Below, piece by piece: positions 7,770 through 18,700 of a stretch of 64,000 bases of DNA (position 1 is the first letter of the stretch; the number at the start of each line of letters is the position of its first letter). The position numbers and the translations under genes were made by a program. Origin of the DNA: Sediminibacterium sp. (lineage in GTDB: Bacteria; Bacteroidota; Bacteroidia; Chitinophagales; Chitinophagaceae); NCBI GenBank assembly GCA_017537025.1, contig JAFWCB010000005.1, positions 774,104 to 838,103 of the forward strand, given 5' to 3'. Under the pieces are notes generated by a model. The model was not told the DNA's origin. It worked only from the letters and a program-made list of their open reading frames with translations, and ran no database searches.

Positions 7770-10220
7770 ATGAAAAAGATATTGCTTGCTATTACTTTGT
7801 TGGTTGTAGTAACTACGCATGCCCAACTTACGGTTGAAAAAATTATGGCCGACACGCGCTGGATGGGCACTTCTCCATCAAATGTATTTTGGAGCAGCGA
7901 CAATAAAACGGTTTTCTTTAATTGGAATCCGCAAAAAAATATTTCAGATTCATTGTACAATTATACGGTGGGTGCAACGGCGCCACAAAAAGCAAACCCT
8001 TGGGATATTGCTAAAATAAACGCCATCAATAATGGTGTATATAATGTTGCCGGAACACAAATGGCATATGTGTTTCGTGGCGATTTGTATTGGGTTGACA
8101 TCAAAACCAACAAAACACTACGCATTACACAAACAGAAGAGTTTGAATCATCGCCTAAGTTTATCATGAATGATGAGTGGATAGCGTATTCAAAAAATAA
8201 TAATCTATTCGGATGGCATACAAAAACAGGTATTACCCTTCAACTCACCAATATTACACGTAGTGCTGAAACGGTTGCTGCTACTGCGTTTGCCGGTGGC
8301 AGAGGAGGTAGCGGTGGTAATTTTCAACGCCCGCCCGGAGCCCCTACTGCAGGAGGAGCGAATACTGCTTCTACACAAACACAAGATGGATGGCTTCAAC
8401 AGCAACAGCTTTCCATTTTTCAGGTATTAAAAGAAAGAAAAGATAAAAGAGAAAAACGCGATGCTTTTAATAAAACAGCGCCTAAGTATAATGATACGCT
8501 CAGAACAATTGGTATTGGAGAAAAAATTCTACAAGGCTTGCAGATTAGTCCGGATGCACGCTTTATAACCTATCGGTTATTTCAACCACCATCAACTTCA
8601 GGTAAAAACACTATTGTTCCTGATTATGTAACAGAGAGTGGATATACTACTGATATTCCCGGTAGAACGAAAGTGGGGAATCCTTTGGGTAAATCTGATT
8701 TCTATGTATGGGACAAACAAAAAGATACATTGATATTAGTGACCGTTGATTCGGTACCCGGTATTACTGATTTGCCGGATTATGCAAAGGACTATCCTAA
8801 AAAATATGAAGGAAAAAAAGCGCCTGTTCGCGGAGTAAACATCAACGGGCCATATTGGAATGATGCAGGAACTTTTGCCATTGTTGATATTCGGTCGCAG
8901 GATAATAAAGATCGATGGATCATGCAGCTGGATGCTGCTTCCGGAAAATTAATATTGCTCGATCGTCAACGCGATAATGCTTGGATTGGCGGACCGGGAG
9001 TTGGTGCTTTTGGTGCCAAAATTGGATGGATAAATAATACCAGTTTTTATTTTCAAAGCGAAGCCACCGGCTATTCTCATCTATATGTGTACGATATCAA
9101 CACAAACACTAAAAAAGCACTTACTAGCGGTAACTACGAAGTGCAGGATCTTGCGTTAAGCAAAAACAAACAGTATTGGTATTTACTCACCAATGAAACG
9201 CACCCCGGTAAACAGCATTGGTATAGAATGAAGCTGGATGGTAGTGCTAAAGAACGCATCACTAGTATGGACGGGGGTTATGAGGTATCGATGAGTGGTG
9301 ATGAAAAATGGATTGCGTATAGATATTCCTATATCAACAAACCATGGGAATTATATATCCAAGAAAACGCCCCGGGTAAAAAGCCGCAACAGGTTACAAC
9401 TATGGCTATGAGTGAGGAGTTTAAAGCGTACCCCTGGAAAGAAGCCAAGGTAGTAGGTATTCCTGCACGTGATGGTGCCACTATTTATGCGCGTATTTAT
9501 GAACCTGCTGCAGATAAGAAAAATGGAGCTGCCGTATTTTTTGTACACGGTGCCGGTTATTTGCAGAATGTACATTATTGGTGGAGTAGTTATTTCCGCG
9601 AGTATATGTTCAATAATTTATTGGCAGATAAAGGATATACAGTGGTTGATATCGACTACCGTGCAAGTAGTGGTTATGGTAGAGATTGGCGTACGGGTAT
9701 TTACAGACATATGGGAGGGAAGGATTTAACGGATCATGTGGATGCCGCAGATTATTTAGTAAAGAATTATGGTATAGACCCGGCCCGTATTGGTTTATAT
9801 GGCGGAAGTTATGGCGGTTTTATTACACTTATGGCACTATTCACCACACCCGATGTGTTTAAAGCCGGTGCTGCCTTGAGGCCGGTTACTGATTGGGCAC
9901 ATTATAACCATGGGTATACGGCTAATATTTTAAATGAGCCCGTAAATGATAGTATTGCCTACGCTAAATCATCGCCTATCAATTTTGCGGGTGGACTCAA
10001 AAACTATTTATTGATGTGCCATGGCATGGTAGATGTGAATGTTCATTTCCAAGATGTGGTTAGGCTTTCCCAAAAATTGATTGAGTTAGGAAAAGATAAT
10101 TGGGAATTAGCCGTGTATCCGGTAGAAGATCATGGTTTTGTAGAACCCAGTAGCTGGACGGATGAATATAAAAGGATTTTGAAGTTGTTTGATGAGAGAT
10201 TAAAGAAAAATAGTCCGTAG
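7770..10220 (+). CDS. Exported prolyl oligopeptidase-family (S9) peptidase
   Basis: 816 aa with a signal peptide (MKKILLAITLLVVVTTHAQ). Residues about 25-560 look like the DPP-IV-type beta-propeller, and residues about 580-816 are the alpha/beta-hydrolase domain. The nucleophile motif GGSYGG places Ser680; Asp755 (GMVDVNVHF) and His788 (VEDHGF) complete a likely triad. The family cleaves peptides, often after proline or alanine. The propeller is interrupted near residues 172-212 by a Gly/Pro/Gln-rich insertion. It lies 91 bp after the TonB receptor in the same direction, possibly one transcription unit. Confidence 0.9.
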   Translation: MKKILLAITLLVVVTTHAQLTVEKIMADTRWMGTSPSNVFWSSDNKTVFFNWNPQKNISDSLYNYTVGATAPQKANPWDIAKINAINNGVYNVAGTQMAYVFRGDLYWVDIKTNKTLRITQTEEFESSPKFIMNDEWIAYSKNNNLFGWHTKTGITLQLTNITRSAETVAATAFAGGRGGSGGNFQRPPGAPTAGGANTASTQTQDGWLQQQQLSIFQVLKERKDKREKRDAFNKTAPKYNDTLRTIGIGEKILQGLQISPDARFITYRLFQPPSTSGKNTIVPDYVTESGYTTDIPGRTKVGNPLGKSDFYVWDKQKDTLILVTVDSVPGITDLPDYAKDYPKKYEGKKAPVRGVNINGPYWNDAGTFAIVDIRSQDNKDRWIMQLDAASGKLILLDRQRDNAWIGGPGVGAFGAKIGWINNTSFYFQSEATGYSHLYVYDINTNTKKALTSGNYEVQDLALSKNKQYWYLLTNETHPGKQHWYRMKLDGSAKERITSMDGGYEVSMSGDEKWIAYRYSYINKPWELYIQENAPGKKPQQVTTMAMSEEFKAYPWKEAKVVGIPARDGATIYARIYEPAADKKNGAAVFFVHGAGYLQNVHYWWSSYFREYMFNNLLADKGYTVVDIDYRASSGYGRDWRTGIYRHMGGKDLTDHVDAADYLVKNYGIDPARIGLYGGSYGGFITLMALFTTPDVFKAGAALRPVTDWAHYNHGYTANILNEPVNDSIAYAKSSPINFAGGLKNYLLMCHGMVDVNVHFQDVVRLSQKLIELGKDNWELAVYPVEDHGFVEPSSWTDEYKRILKLFDERLKKNSP

Positions 10221-10257
10221 ACCGGAAGTCGAAAAGTCGGGCTTTGGCTAAGTGCCT

Positions 10258-10274
10258 GGCGCTAAGACGCAAAG
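10258..10274. repeat. Single-arm copy of family D repeat
   Basis: GGCGCTAAGACGCAAAG lies between the S9 peptidase and the first histidine kinase. It matches one arm of the hairpins at 12644-12695 and 28364-28422. Confidence 0.5.
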
Positions 10275-10341
10275 AATCAATATCCCAATAACTTAATAAT
10301 TAATTTATTGCTTAACTTGAAGGAGTAATAAATGCGCTTCG

Positions 10342-12648
10342 ATGCGGAAATATTTTTATTGCCTCCTACTAACTGCTTGGGTATTATGTTTTTTTAATAA
10401 AGCAAATGCGCAGACGGCTATTCCTGAAACGTATTTGATAAAAACAGATACGGCCGCAGAAATTCAACTAGAACGAAAATACTGGCGAGTATGGGATGAT
10501 AGCGCTACAAATACCAAATTTGAAGTGGTTTCTAGTCCCGTATTTGCCAATAGATTTCGCCAATTTGATACAGCCCAGCAATTTGATTTTTCTGTAAAAA
10601 CCTATTGGTTTAAATTCAAAATAAAGAATACTTTACAAAAAGATATTGAAATAGGCATTGCAGCAGAAGCGTCGGAGGCAGATATTTATTATTCCGACTC
10701 ATCTAAACAATGGAAGCATTTAGAGACCGGCTGGAATCGAAACAAGTTATCAAGAGATGGATATAAATATTTGAATACAGTTAGTATTGTATTAAATCCA
10801 AACCAAGAAATTTCAATATTTATTAGAAGACACAACTTGTTTAGATATATTATTCCTCAAAAAATTTCGGTTTATTTAATAAAAGCCTCTTTTGAAAAAA
10901 AGTTTGACTTAAAAAATACATTCACAGGAAAATCTAGTTTTGAAATAATTGTAAATGCATTTTTATTAGGATTGATAGTTATTACATGCATTTTCAATTT
11001 AACTTTTTACCGGGCCATTAAAGAGAAAGAATATCTCAATTTCTCTCTTTTTTTGATGTTTTTTGCACTTAATACGGTATTTGGTTTTTTTTCTGATTTG
11101 TTTTTTGGTGTACAAGGATACGCTTCGTTTATCCTTTTATTTATTACACTAATGCTCTGGTTTTTCTTTTTGATGCTTTTCATACAGTCTTTTTTTAGAA
11201 CAAAAACATATTTACCCAAATGGCATAAATTTTTAACTGTATATAATTATGTGGTTGCTGGGGCATGGATTTTTCAAATGTATTTGTTAAAAGCAGAAAT
11301 AACCACCTATTGGTTCGACAGATTACTTGATGCTAATTCATTACTTTATTTTCTATTTTTTGATTTTTTATTTATAACTATTTTCTTACTACTCTTTAAT
11401 AAAAAAGTAAAGATTAATACACGGTTACTGGCAACGGTTCCATTATTCTTTTTCTTTGGACCTGTATATACGGCTCAGCAATACTATTCTTTAGCAGAAA
11501 AGTATTTTAAAACAAAGCTGCCGCCATTTGTTCAATGGGTGAATGATTGGAACTCCTTGTTTACACTAATTGGTGTTTTTTGGATGATTTTATTTTTTTC
11601 TTGGCTTTTATTTAAGCGATATGAGACGTTACAAAAAAAATTAGTAGAGGAAGAAATTGAAAAAGAAAAAATGGCAAGAGAAATTGAAGAAGAGAAAAAC
11701 AGGATGATAGTGCAACAAAATGAAATACTAGAAAAGCAAGTGGCAGAAAGAACAAAAGCATTACAACAGTCGCTAGAAAATCTTCAATCTACCCAACAAC
11801 AACTCATCCAATCAGAGAAGATGGCAAGCCTGGGAGAGCTTACAGCCGGCATTGCGCATGAGATACAGAATCCGTTGAATTTCGTGAATAATTTCTCGGA
11901 GCTAAATAATGAATTGTTACAAGAGCTGGGACCACTCGACAAGCTCGGGGTGACAGCAGATCAGCAAGATATTCTAAAAGACCTTCAATCCAACTCCGAA
12001 AAAATCAATCACCACGGACAAAGGGCAGCAGCAATCGTAAAGGGTATGCTGCAACATTCAAGAACTTCATCCGGACAAAAAGAGCCAACCGATATCAATG
12101 CTTTATGTGATGAATATTTAAGACTAGCGTATCATGGATTAAGAGCAAAAGACAAGAACTTTAATGCAGAATTTAAAACAGTGTTTGATACAAGTATACC
12201 GAAAGTGAATATCGTACCTCAGGATATGGGAAGGGTGGTGTTGAACTTGATTAATAATGCGTTTTTCGCCGTCGCTGAGCGGCTGAAGGCTTGTCAGGCT
12301 GAGCCTGTCGAAGTCGACAAGCCTAATAACAGCGATGCAACCCTTCCCCGCCAAGGCGGGATAAACTCAGCTCAGGGTGACATCGATTATAACCCACTTG
12401 TTACAGTCACAACCAAAAACTTAGGGAACAAAATAGAAATCACGGTATCCGACAACGGAACGGGCATTCCTAATGAGATCAAAGAAAAGATCTTCCAACC
12501 TTTCTTTACAACCAAACCAACAGGACAAGGAACGGGGTTGGGGTTGAGTTTAGCGTATGATATAGTTACGAAAGTTCATAGCGGGAAGCTAACTGTGGAG
12601 AGTGAGCAAGGAAAGGGAACAACGTTTAAGATTGAGATACCAACTTAG
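10342..12648 (+). CDS. Sensor histidine kinase with 7TMR-DISM sensor (kinase 1)
   Basis: 768 aa. After a signal peptide (ending NANAQ), residues about 30-185 resemble the extracellular 7TMR-DISMED2 domain. Seven hydrophobic segments follow (about 200-425), then a charged coiled coil (EEEIEKEKMAREIEEEK..RTKALQQSL). The HisKA dimerization helix contains GIAHEIQNPLNFVNNFSEL with phospho-acceptor His506. The HATPase domain has NLINNAFFA (N box), SDNGTGIPNEIKEKIFQPFFTTK (G1/F boxes) and GTGLGLSLAYDIV (G2). Two in-frame palindromic inserts interrupt the core, at 11932-11955 and 12271-12390. No receiver domain or adjacent response regulator is present, so it is an orphan kinase. The stop codon lies inside a family D hairpin. 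Confidence 0.9.
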   Translation: MRKYFYCLLLTAWVLCFFNKANAQTAIPETYLIKTDTAAEIQLERKYWRVWDDSATNTKFEVVSSPVFANRFRQFDTAQQFDFSVKTYWFKFKIKNTLQKDIEIGIAAEASEADIYYSDSSKQWKHLETGWNRNKLSRDGYKYLNTVSIVLNPNQEISIFIRRHNLFRYIIPQKISVYLIKASFEKKFDLKNTFTGKSSFEIIVNAFLLGLIVITCIFNLTFYRAIKEKEYLNFSLFLMFFALNTVFGFFSDLFFGVQGYASFILLFITLMLWFFFLMLFIQSFFRTKTYLPKWHKFLTVYNYVVAGAWIFQMYLLKAEITTYWFDRLLDANSLLYFLFFDFLFITIFLLLFNKKVKINTRLLATVPLFFFFGPVYTAQQYYSLAEKYFKTKLPPFVQWVNDWNSLFTLIGVFWMILFFSWLLFKRYETLQKKLVEEEIEKEKMAREIEEEKNRMIVQQNEILEKQVAERTKALQQSLENLQSTQQQLIQSEKMASLGELTAGIAHEIQNPLNFVNNFSELNNELLQELGPLDKLGVTADQQDILKDLQSNSEKINHHGQRAAAIVKGMLQHSRTSSGQKEPTDINALCDEYLRLAYHGLRAKDKNFNAEFKTVFDTSIPKVNIVPQDMGRVVLNLINNAFFAVAERLKACQAEPVEVDKPNNSDATLPRQGGINSAQGDIDYNPLVTVTTKNLGNKIEITVSDNGTGIPNEIKEKIFQPFFTTKPTGQGTGLGLSLAYDIVTKVHSGKLTVESEQGKGTTFKIEIPT
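11932..11955 (+). repeat. In-frame family A repeat in kinase 1 (site 1)
   Basis: CCACTCGACAAGCTCGGGGT followed by GACA matches the intergenic element at 52986-53010 (CCCTTCGACAAGCTCAGGGT then GACA) with few changes. It encodes PLDKLGVT in the loop between the two helices of the dimerization domain, the same place where kinases 2, 3 and 4 carry inserts. Confidence 0.65.
12271..12390 (+). repeat. In-frame composite palindromic insert in kinase 1 (site 2)
   Basis: This replaces the short loop after NLINNAFFAV in the ATPase domain. It contains a hairpin with arms GCTTGTC and GACAAGC around AGGCTGAGCCT, a CCCGCCAAGGCGGG palindrome and a CTCAGGGTGACA word. It encodes about 40 residues, including CQAEPVEVDK and LPRQGG, that have no counterpart in typical kinases. 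The frame is kept. Confidence 0.7.
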
Positions 12649-12695
12649 CGTCTTCGCGTTTAATATTTCAACGCAAAGTCGCTAAGACGCTAAGG
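12644..12695. repeat. Family D hairpin over the stop codon of kinase 1
   Basis: Arms CTTAGCGTCTTCGCGT (12644-12659) and ACGCAAAGTCGCTAAG (12671-12686) pair at 14 of 16 positions around an 11-nt AT-rich loop. The TAG stop at 12646-12648 is inside the left arm. The same sequence follows kinase 4. With no U-tract it is not a classical terminator but could protect or end the transcript. Confidence 0.65.
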
Positions 12696-12729
12696 CTGAA
12701 AATGAAATAAGAATTTTTTTATAAAAGTC

Positions 12730-15700
12730 ATGAATCCAACTAAAAAACAGTTACTTAAAATAGCTTATCAGCGTGTATTAGCCGTAACGCTAATAGATAT
12801 GAAAGCGCCTTTAAAATGGGCGGATGAATATGTATCAGAATCAATAACTGGCTTTGGAACGGCGGCAGATGAAAAAGTCTTTTCCAAGAAAGATTATCGA
12901 GCAATTGTTATAAATAGTAGAAAGCAGGCAAAAGGATTGGTATTCAAATGTGAATTGAAAACCAAGTATAATCCCAAATTTACCGGAGAAAATACGGCCT
13001 GTTTTTTCGATGAATTTATTGTAACTGTTGGAAAGGGGAGCCGGCGAATGGTTATGCCTTTATCTCTTGGTTTAGTATTTGAGTTTTATGATAACAAATG
13101 GAAACTAATAGGATTGTATGCATCTAAAATTGATACGGATACGAGCTCTGAAGACACTTTTCATTTAGGCGAGGCAGAAAAGAAAATGCAGGAACTGCAA
13201 ATGCAAGTGGCTAAAAGAACGGAAGAGCTTAGTCAAAAAAATAACGAGTTAAAAATTGAGGCGGCGTTGGAGCGGGTGAGGGCTATAGCCATGAGCATGA
13301 ATAAAGCAGACGATATGTTGCTTATTTGCAAAGCCATTTCAGAACAACTAAAAATACTCGGGGTAAAAGAAATACGCAATGTGCAAACGGCCATTTTTTA
13401 TGAAAGCAAGGGCACTTACATGAATTATGAGTATTATGCTAAGCATAATAAAACCTTCATCACAGGTGTAGAGTATAAAAAGCATAAGATTCAATTAGCG
13501 TTTGCACAAAAAATGATGAAAGGGCCTAACGAAGAATTTGTAGAACAAATGAAAGGCAAAAAGCTGCAAGACTGGTATGCCTATCAAAAAACAACGAATC
13601 AATTTGCAGATAAATATTTATTGAAAGCCCATTCACTAAATTATTATTGGTTTTCATTGGGTCCGGTTGCATTGGGTATTTCAACATACTATCCACTTAC
13701 AAAAGTGGAGACAGGTTTATTCAAACGCTTTTTGAAAGTTTTCGAATTAGCTTATCGCCGATATCTGGATATTGAACAGGCAACGGCACAGGCAAGAGAA
13801 GCAAAGATTGAAGCAGCTTTAGAAAGGGTACGCGCCGCATCCATGGCAATGCATAAAAGTGAAGAACTGGCCGAAGTAATTCTTTCAATTGATAAGGAAA
13901 TTTCGACACTCAATATAAATATTGATAATTCATCTATCATTACGGACTTCCGTGATTTGAAAACCGGCCTTAATAATTGGATTGCGGTGAAAGGGAGAAA
14001 ATTTCTTCAAAAATTTTATATTCCCTATTCAAACGATCATCTCCTGACAAAACGGATGAAAAGGGCAATCAAGACAGGCGAGCACTTCTATGTGGAGCAG
14101 TATTCAAAATCAGAAAAAAACACATACTTCAAATGGCTGTTTAAGTATTCTGATTTTAGAAACCTGCCAGATGATCGAAAAGAGTATGTTTTAGCCCGCG
14201 AGGGGTGGACCCGTGTATTGATCTTTTCAAAAAATTCATTTTTGATATTTCAACGATATGACCGTAGATGTTTCACAAATGAAGAAGTTGAAATTTTTAA
14301 GCGTTTTGGAAAAGTTTTTGAACAAGCCTACACCCGCTTCCTCGATTTACAAAAAGCAGAAGCGCAGGCAATAGAGGCCCAGATCGAAGCAGCTTTAGAA
14401 AGAGTAAGGGCCAAAAGCATGGCCATGCATACGAGTAGTGAAATTATGGAAGTGGTTTATTTGATAGCAGATCAGCTAAAAGATTTGCGTGTTCAATCGG
14501 ATGCAACTTCTATCATCATTCTTCATGATGATGCCTACGAATATTGGAATGCCAATAATCAACAAACCTACGCTAACAGTCAACTGCAAAAAATTGATAA
14601 ATCCTTTGATGGTGTAGTAAATCAGGATATCATAAAGCATAGTAAACTTACAAAAGATTTTTCGCGCAGCTATTCAAAACAAGAAAAAAACAAGCATTGG
14701 AAATGGCTCTTCCGAATGGAAGGCGGGTTTAAATATATTCCTGAGCAAAGAAAAAAATTTATACTTAGTCAGCCTCATTACAATCTTGCAGTATCATTTA
14801 CAAAAAAGATAGCCTTAGTACTTGTAAAATACCAAAGTGCAACTGCTTATACCGATCCCGAAAGAGCGGTACTTAAAAGATTTGCAGAAGTTTTTGATCA
14901 ATGCTATACCCGCTTCCTCGATTTACAAAAAGCGGAAGAGCAAGCAAGGGAAGCACAGATAGAAGCTGCATTGGAAAGAGTCAGAGCCAAAAGCATGGCA
15001 ATGCAGCAGCCGAATGAATTAAGAGAAGTTGCTGAATTATTACGGAAAGAAATGGGGGTATTGGGAATAGAAGCATTAGAAACCAGTTCTATTTATTTGG
15101 TACATCCTACTATTACTGAGTGTTGGTATGCTATTAAAGATGTGCGACAGAAAAATGCAAAGTTGTTGAGTGATTACATGGAAATTCAGTTGAGTGAAAC
15201 ATGGGTAGGTAGGGAAATGCAAAAATTTTATAAAGGCAGGCAAAAGCAAGCATCCATAGTGATGAAGGGTAATCATAGAAAAGAATGGATTAATTATTGT
15301 GCCGGTAAATCGAGCGGTTTAAAAAATTATTATGGCAAAGAAATTCCTGAACGAACCTATCATGTTCTCAAGTTTGCAGGTGGTTATATGGGTGCGGTAT
15401 CACCGGGCGAATTATCATCAGAAAATTGGGATGTATTAGGAAGAGCCACTACTGTTTTTGCATTGGCCTATACGCGATTTAAAGATTTGCAAGAGTCAGC
15501 GAATAGAGCAAGAGAAGCGCAGATTGAATTGGCTTTAGAAAGAGTGAGAGCCAAAAGTATGGCCATGCATAAAAGTGATGAACTGAAAGAAGTGATAAAG
15601 GTGGTGCTGGAGCAGCTTGTTCATCTCAACATCAAAGCAGAGCATGCAGGGTTTTATATTGATTATAAAGCCCATGATGATATGCATATCTGGCTGGCAG

Positions 15701-18700
15701 ACCCGAATATTGATCCTTTTTACGCAGTGCTTCCCTATTTTGATTCGCCCACATGGAAAAGTTTTTTAGATGCCAAAACAACCGGAAAAAGTTTTTATAC
15801 AGACCTTTTGGATTATAAGGCAAAAAATAAATTCTATAAATCCCTATTTAATATATTTAATGTACCTGAAGAAGCGCAGCAATTTTATCTGAAATGTAAG
15901 GGACTCGCTGTATCTACTGTATTGCTGGAAAATGTAGGGTTGTACATCGAAAACTTTTCTGCTATTCCCTATACTGAAGAAGAGAATAAAATATTGATGC
16001 GCTTTGCCAAAGTATTCGAACAATCATATACCCGCTTCCTCGATTTACAGAAAGCAGAAGCGCAGGCCAGAGAAGCGCAGATTGAAGTGGCATTGGAAAG
16101 AGTGAGAACAAATGCTATGGCATTGAGAGATAGTAAGGAATTGAGTAGCATCATCACAATCATTTTTAAAGAACTTCAAAATTTAGGATTGGCTGTTTAT
16201 GAAACAGGGATTTATTTAAGAAAAGAAAATAGCAGAGAGTTTACAGTTTGGGGTAAAAGTGTAACAGATGATGATTTCTTTACAAATTATGAGTTCGCTT
16301 TTGTAGATCATTATATATTAAATCAAGTTATTAAAAATTTAGATAGTAATATTCCTTATGCGACTTTTGATTTAATAGGAAATGAGGTAAAGGATTATTT
16401 AGACTTTTATTTTTCTCTTGAGCAATTCAAAACAATACCACAAAAAACAAGAAAACAATATTATGCGGTAAAGAAAATTTTTGTAGCGCACGCCTATTTT
16501 CAACACGGATTTTTAGAAATATCCGGAACCGACCCTCTGCCTATTGAAATGTCTGCTCTACTCAAAAGATTTACACAAGTAATTGATTTGGCATACACCC
16601 GCTTCCTCGATTTACAAAAAGCGGAAGCACAGGCAAGGGAAGCGCAAATTCAATTGGCATTAGAAAGGGTACGAGCAAGAACGATGGCCATGCAGCGTAG
16701 CGAAGAATTACTTGAAACCTCTTTAGAGCTGTTTCAGCAATTAAAAGAATTAGGCGAGCCTGCTGAACAACTAACCATTGGTGTAATAAAAGAAAAAGAA
16801 AATATCGTTGAGGTTTCTGCTACAGTTAATGGATTAAAGTTGTTAAAAACTTTTGGGCATGATATCAACGAGCCTTTTGTAATGAATAAAATGTACAAAG
16901 CATGGAAGGCCGGAATAAAAACAATGGTAATAGAGCAAGATTGGAAAGAATTGCAAGCCTACAACCGATATCGTAATAAACTGGTACAAGAGGAACTGTT
17001 TTCTTTGAAGTTTAAGCCCGGAGATAAACGGATATTGTATGTTGCTTTTCATTCAAAAGGAACTTTGGTACTATCTAGTAATGAACCTCGTCCGAAAGAA
17101 ACACTAGAATTATTAATAAGATTTTCAGCTGTATTTGAAGAAGCATATACCCGCTTTCTTGATTTACAAAGAGCGGAAGCACAGGCAAGGGAATCACAGA
17201 TACAATTGGCATTAGAGAGAGTTCGCGGAAGAACTATGGCTATGCAGAAAAGTGATGAATTAGCTGAAACGGCCGCCTTACTTTTTCATCAAGTAAAATC
17301 ATTGGGTATTGAATCGTATAGCAGTGGCTTTACAGTTTGGGAAAATAACGACGAGGAACTCGTATCGTGGATGTGTAATGCAGATGGTTCTATTAATCCG
17401 CCATTCAGAATGCCAACTAAAGAAGTTGAATGGCATCGTAAACAATATAAATCATGGAAACATAAAGAAGAATATATTATTTACGATTTCAAAGGAAAGG
17501 AAATGCAGCAGCACTATGCTTATTTAAGATCCTTTCCTTTATTGGATGAAGCGTTTAAAAAATCTGAAGTTGCAGGAGTTGTCACTCCACCAAGACAGGT
17601 ACATAATGCCTTTAACTTCTCACAGGGCAATTTACTTTTCATCACATTAGAGCCTGTTCCCGAAGCACATGATATTTTTAAGCGTTTTGCAAAAGTTTTC
17701 GAACAAACGTATACGCGGTTCCTTGATCTCCAAAAAGCAGAGGCTCTGGCAAGAGAAGCCAAGATAGAAACGGCATTAGAGCGTATAAGGAGTCGTACTA
17801 TGGGTATGCAAAAAAGTGATGAACTAAATGAAGTAGCTTTTATACTTTTTGAACAAATAAGAATATTAGGTGGCCAATTGTGGGGCACAGGCTTTGTTTT
17901 GTGTGATGTATCGGAAGGTGAAGATCAATTCTGGTTTGCTAATGAAATGGGTGTAAGGCCTCCTGTAAATATTCCTAATACAGAAGATGAAGTACATATC
18001 GGCATGCTACAAGGCTGGAAAGAAAACCATGATTACCTAAGATTGCAAAAAGAAGGCCAAGCCCTGGCAGATCACTACAGGTATCTCAGTTCTCTACCAC
18101 AAATGAAAGCATTCTTCGATCCAATGCTTTCTGCGGGTTTTGAATTTCCTTCATTTCAACAATGGCATGCTGCTTATTTTTCAAAAGGGTATTTACTTTT
18201 CATTACCACAGAACCATATGCAGAACCAGATCTTTTTAAGCGTTTCGCCAAAGTGTTCGACCAAACCTATACCCGCTTCCTAGATCTTCAAAAAGCAGAA
18301 GCGCAAGCAAGAGAGGCGCAGATAGAAGCGGCTTTGGAACGAGTGCGCTCACGTTCTCTGGCTATGCATAAGAGTGACGAGCTACAACAAGTTGTAACAA
18401 CACTTTTTGATCAGCTTCATTTTTTAAACATCGAAAACGATGCCACAGGTATTGTAATTTTTAAACCTGACACAAATCATTTTCAATATTGGTTTGCCAA
18501 CGCCGAGAGAAGTATCAGTAGTTATTTCCTACTAGAGTATAAAAAATTTTCTTTTACCAATGAGCTGAGTATTGCTCACCAAAGCGGGGAGGCTTATTTT
18601 CATAAAATTTATTCCAAGGAAGAAAAGAATGAATTTTATACCAGAATATTAACAGAAACGGATTTTACAAGGTTGTCCGATGAGCGGAAAAAACTCATTC

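Noticed and set aside
12644-12695. Classical Rho-independent terminator after kinase 1
   Set aside because: The hairpin is strong but no U-tract follows; it is listed as a repeat instead.
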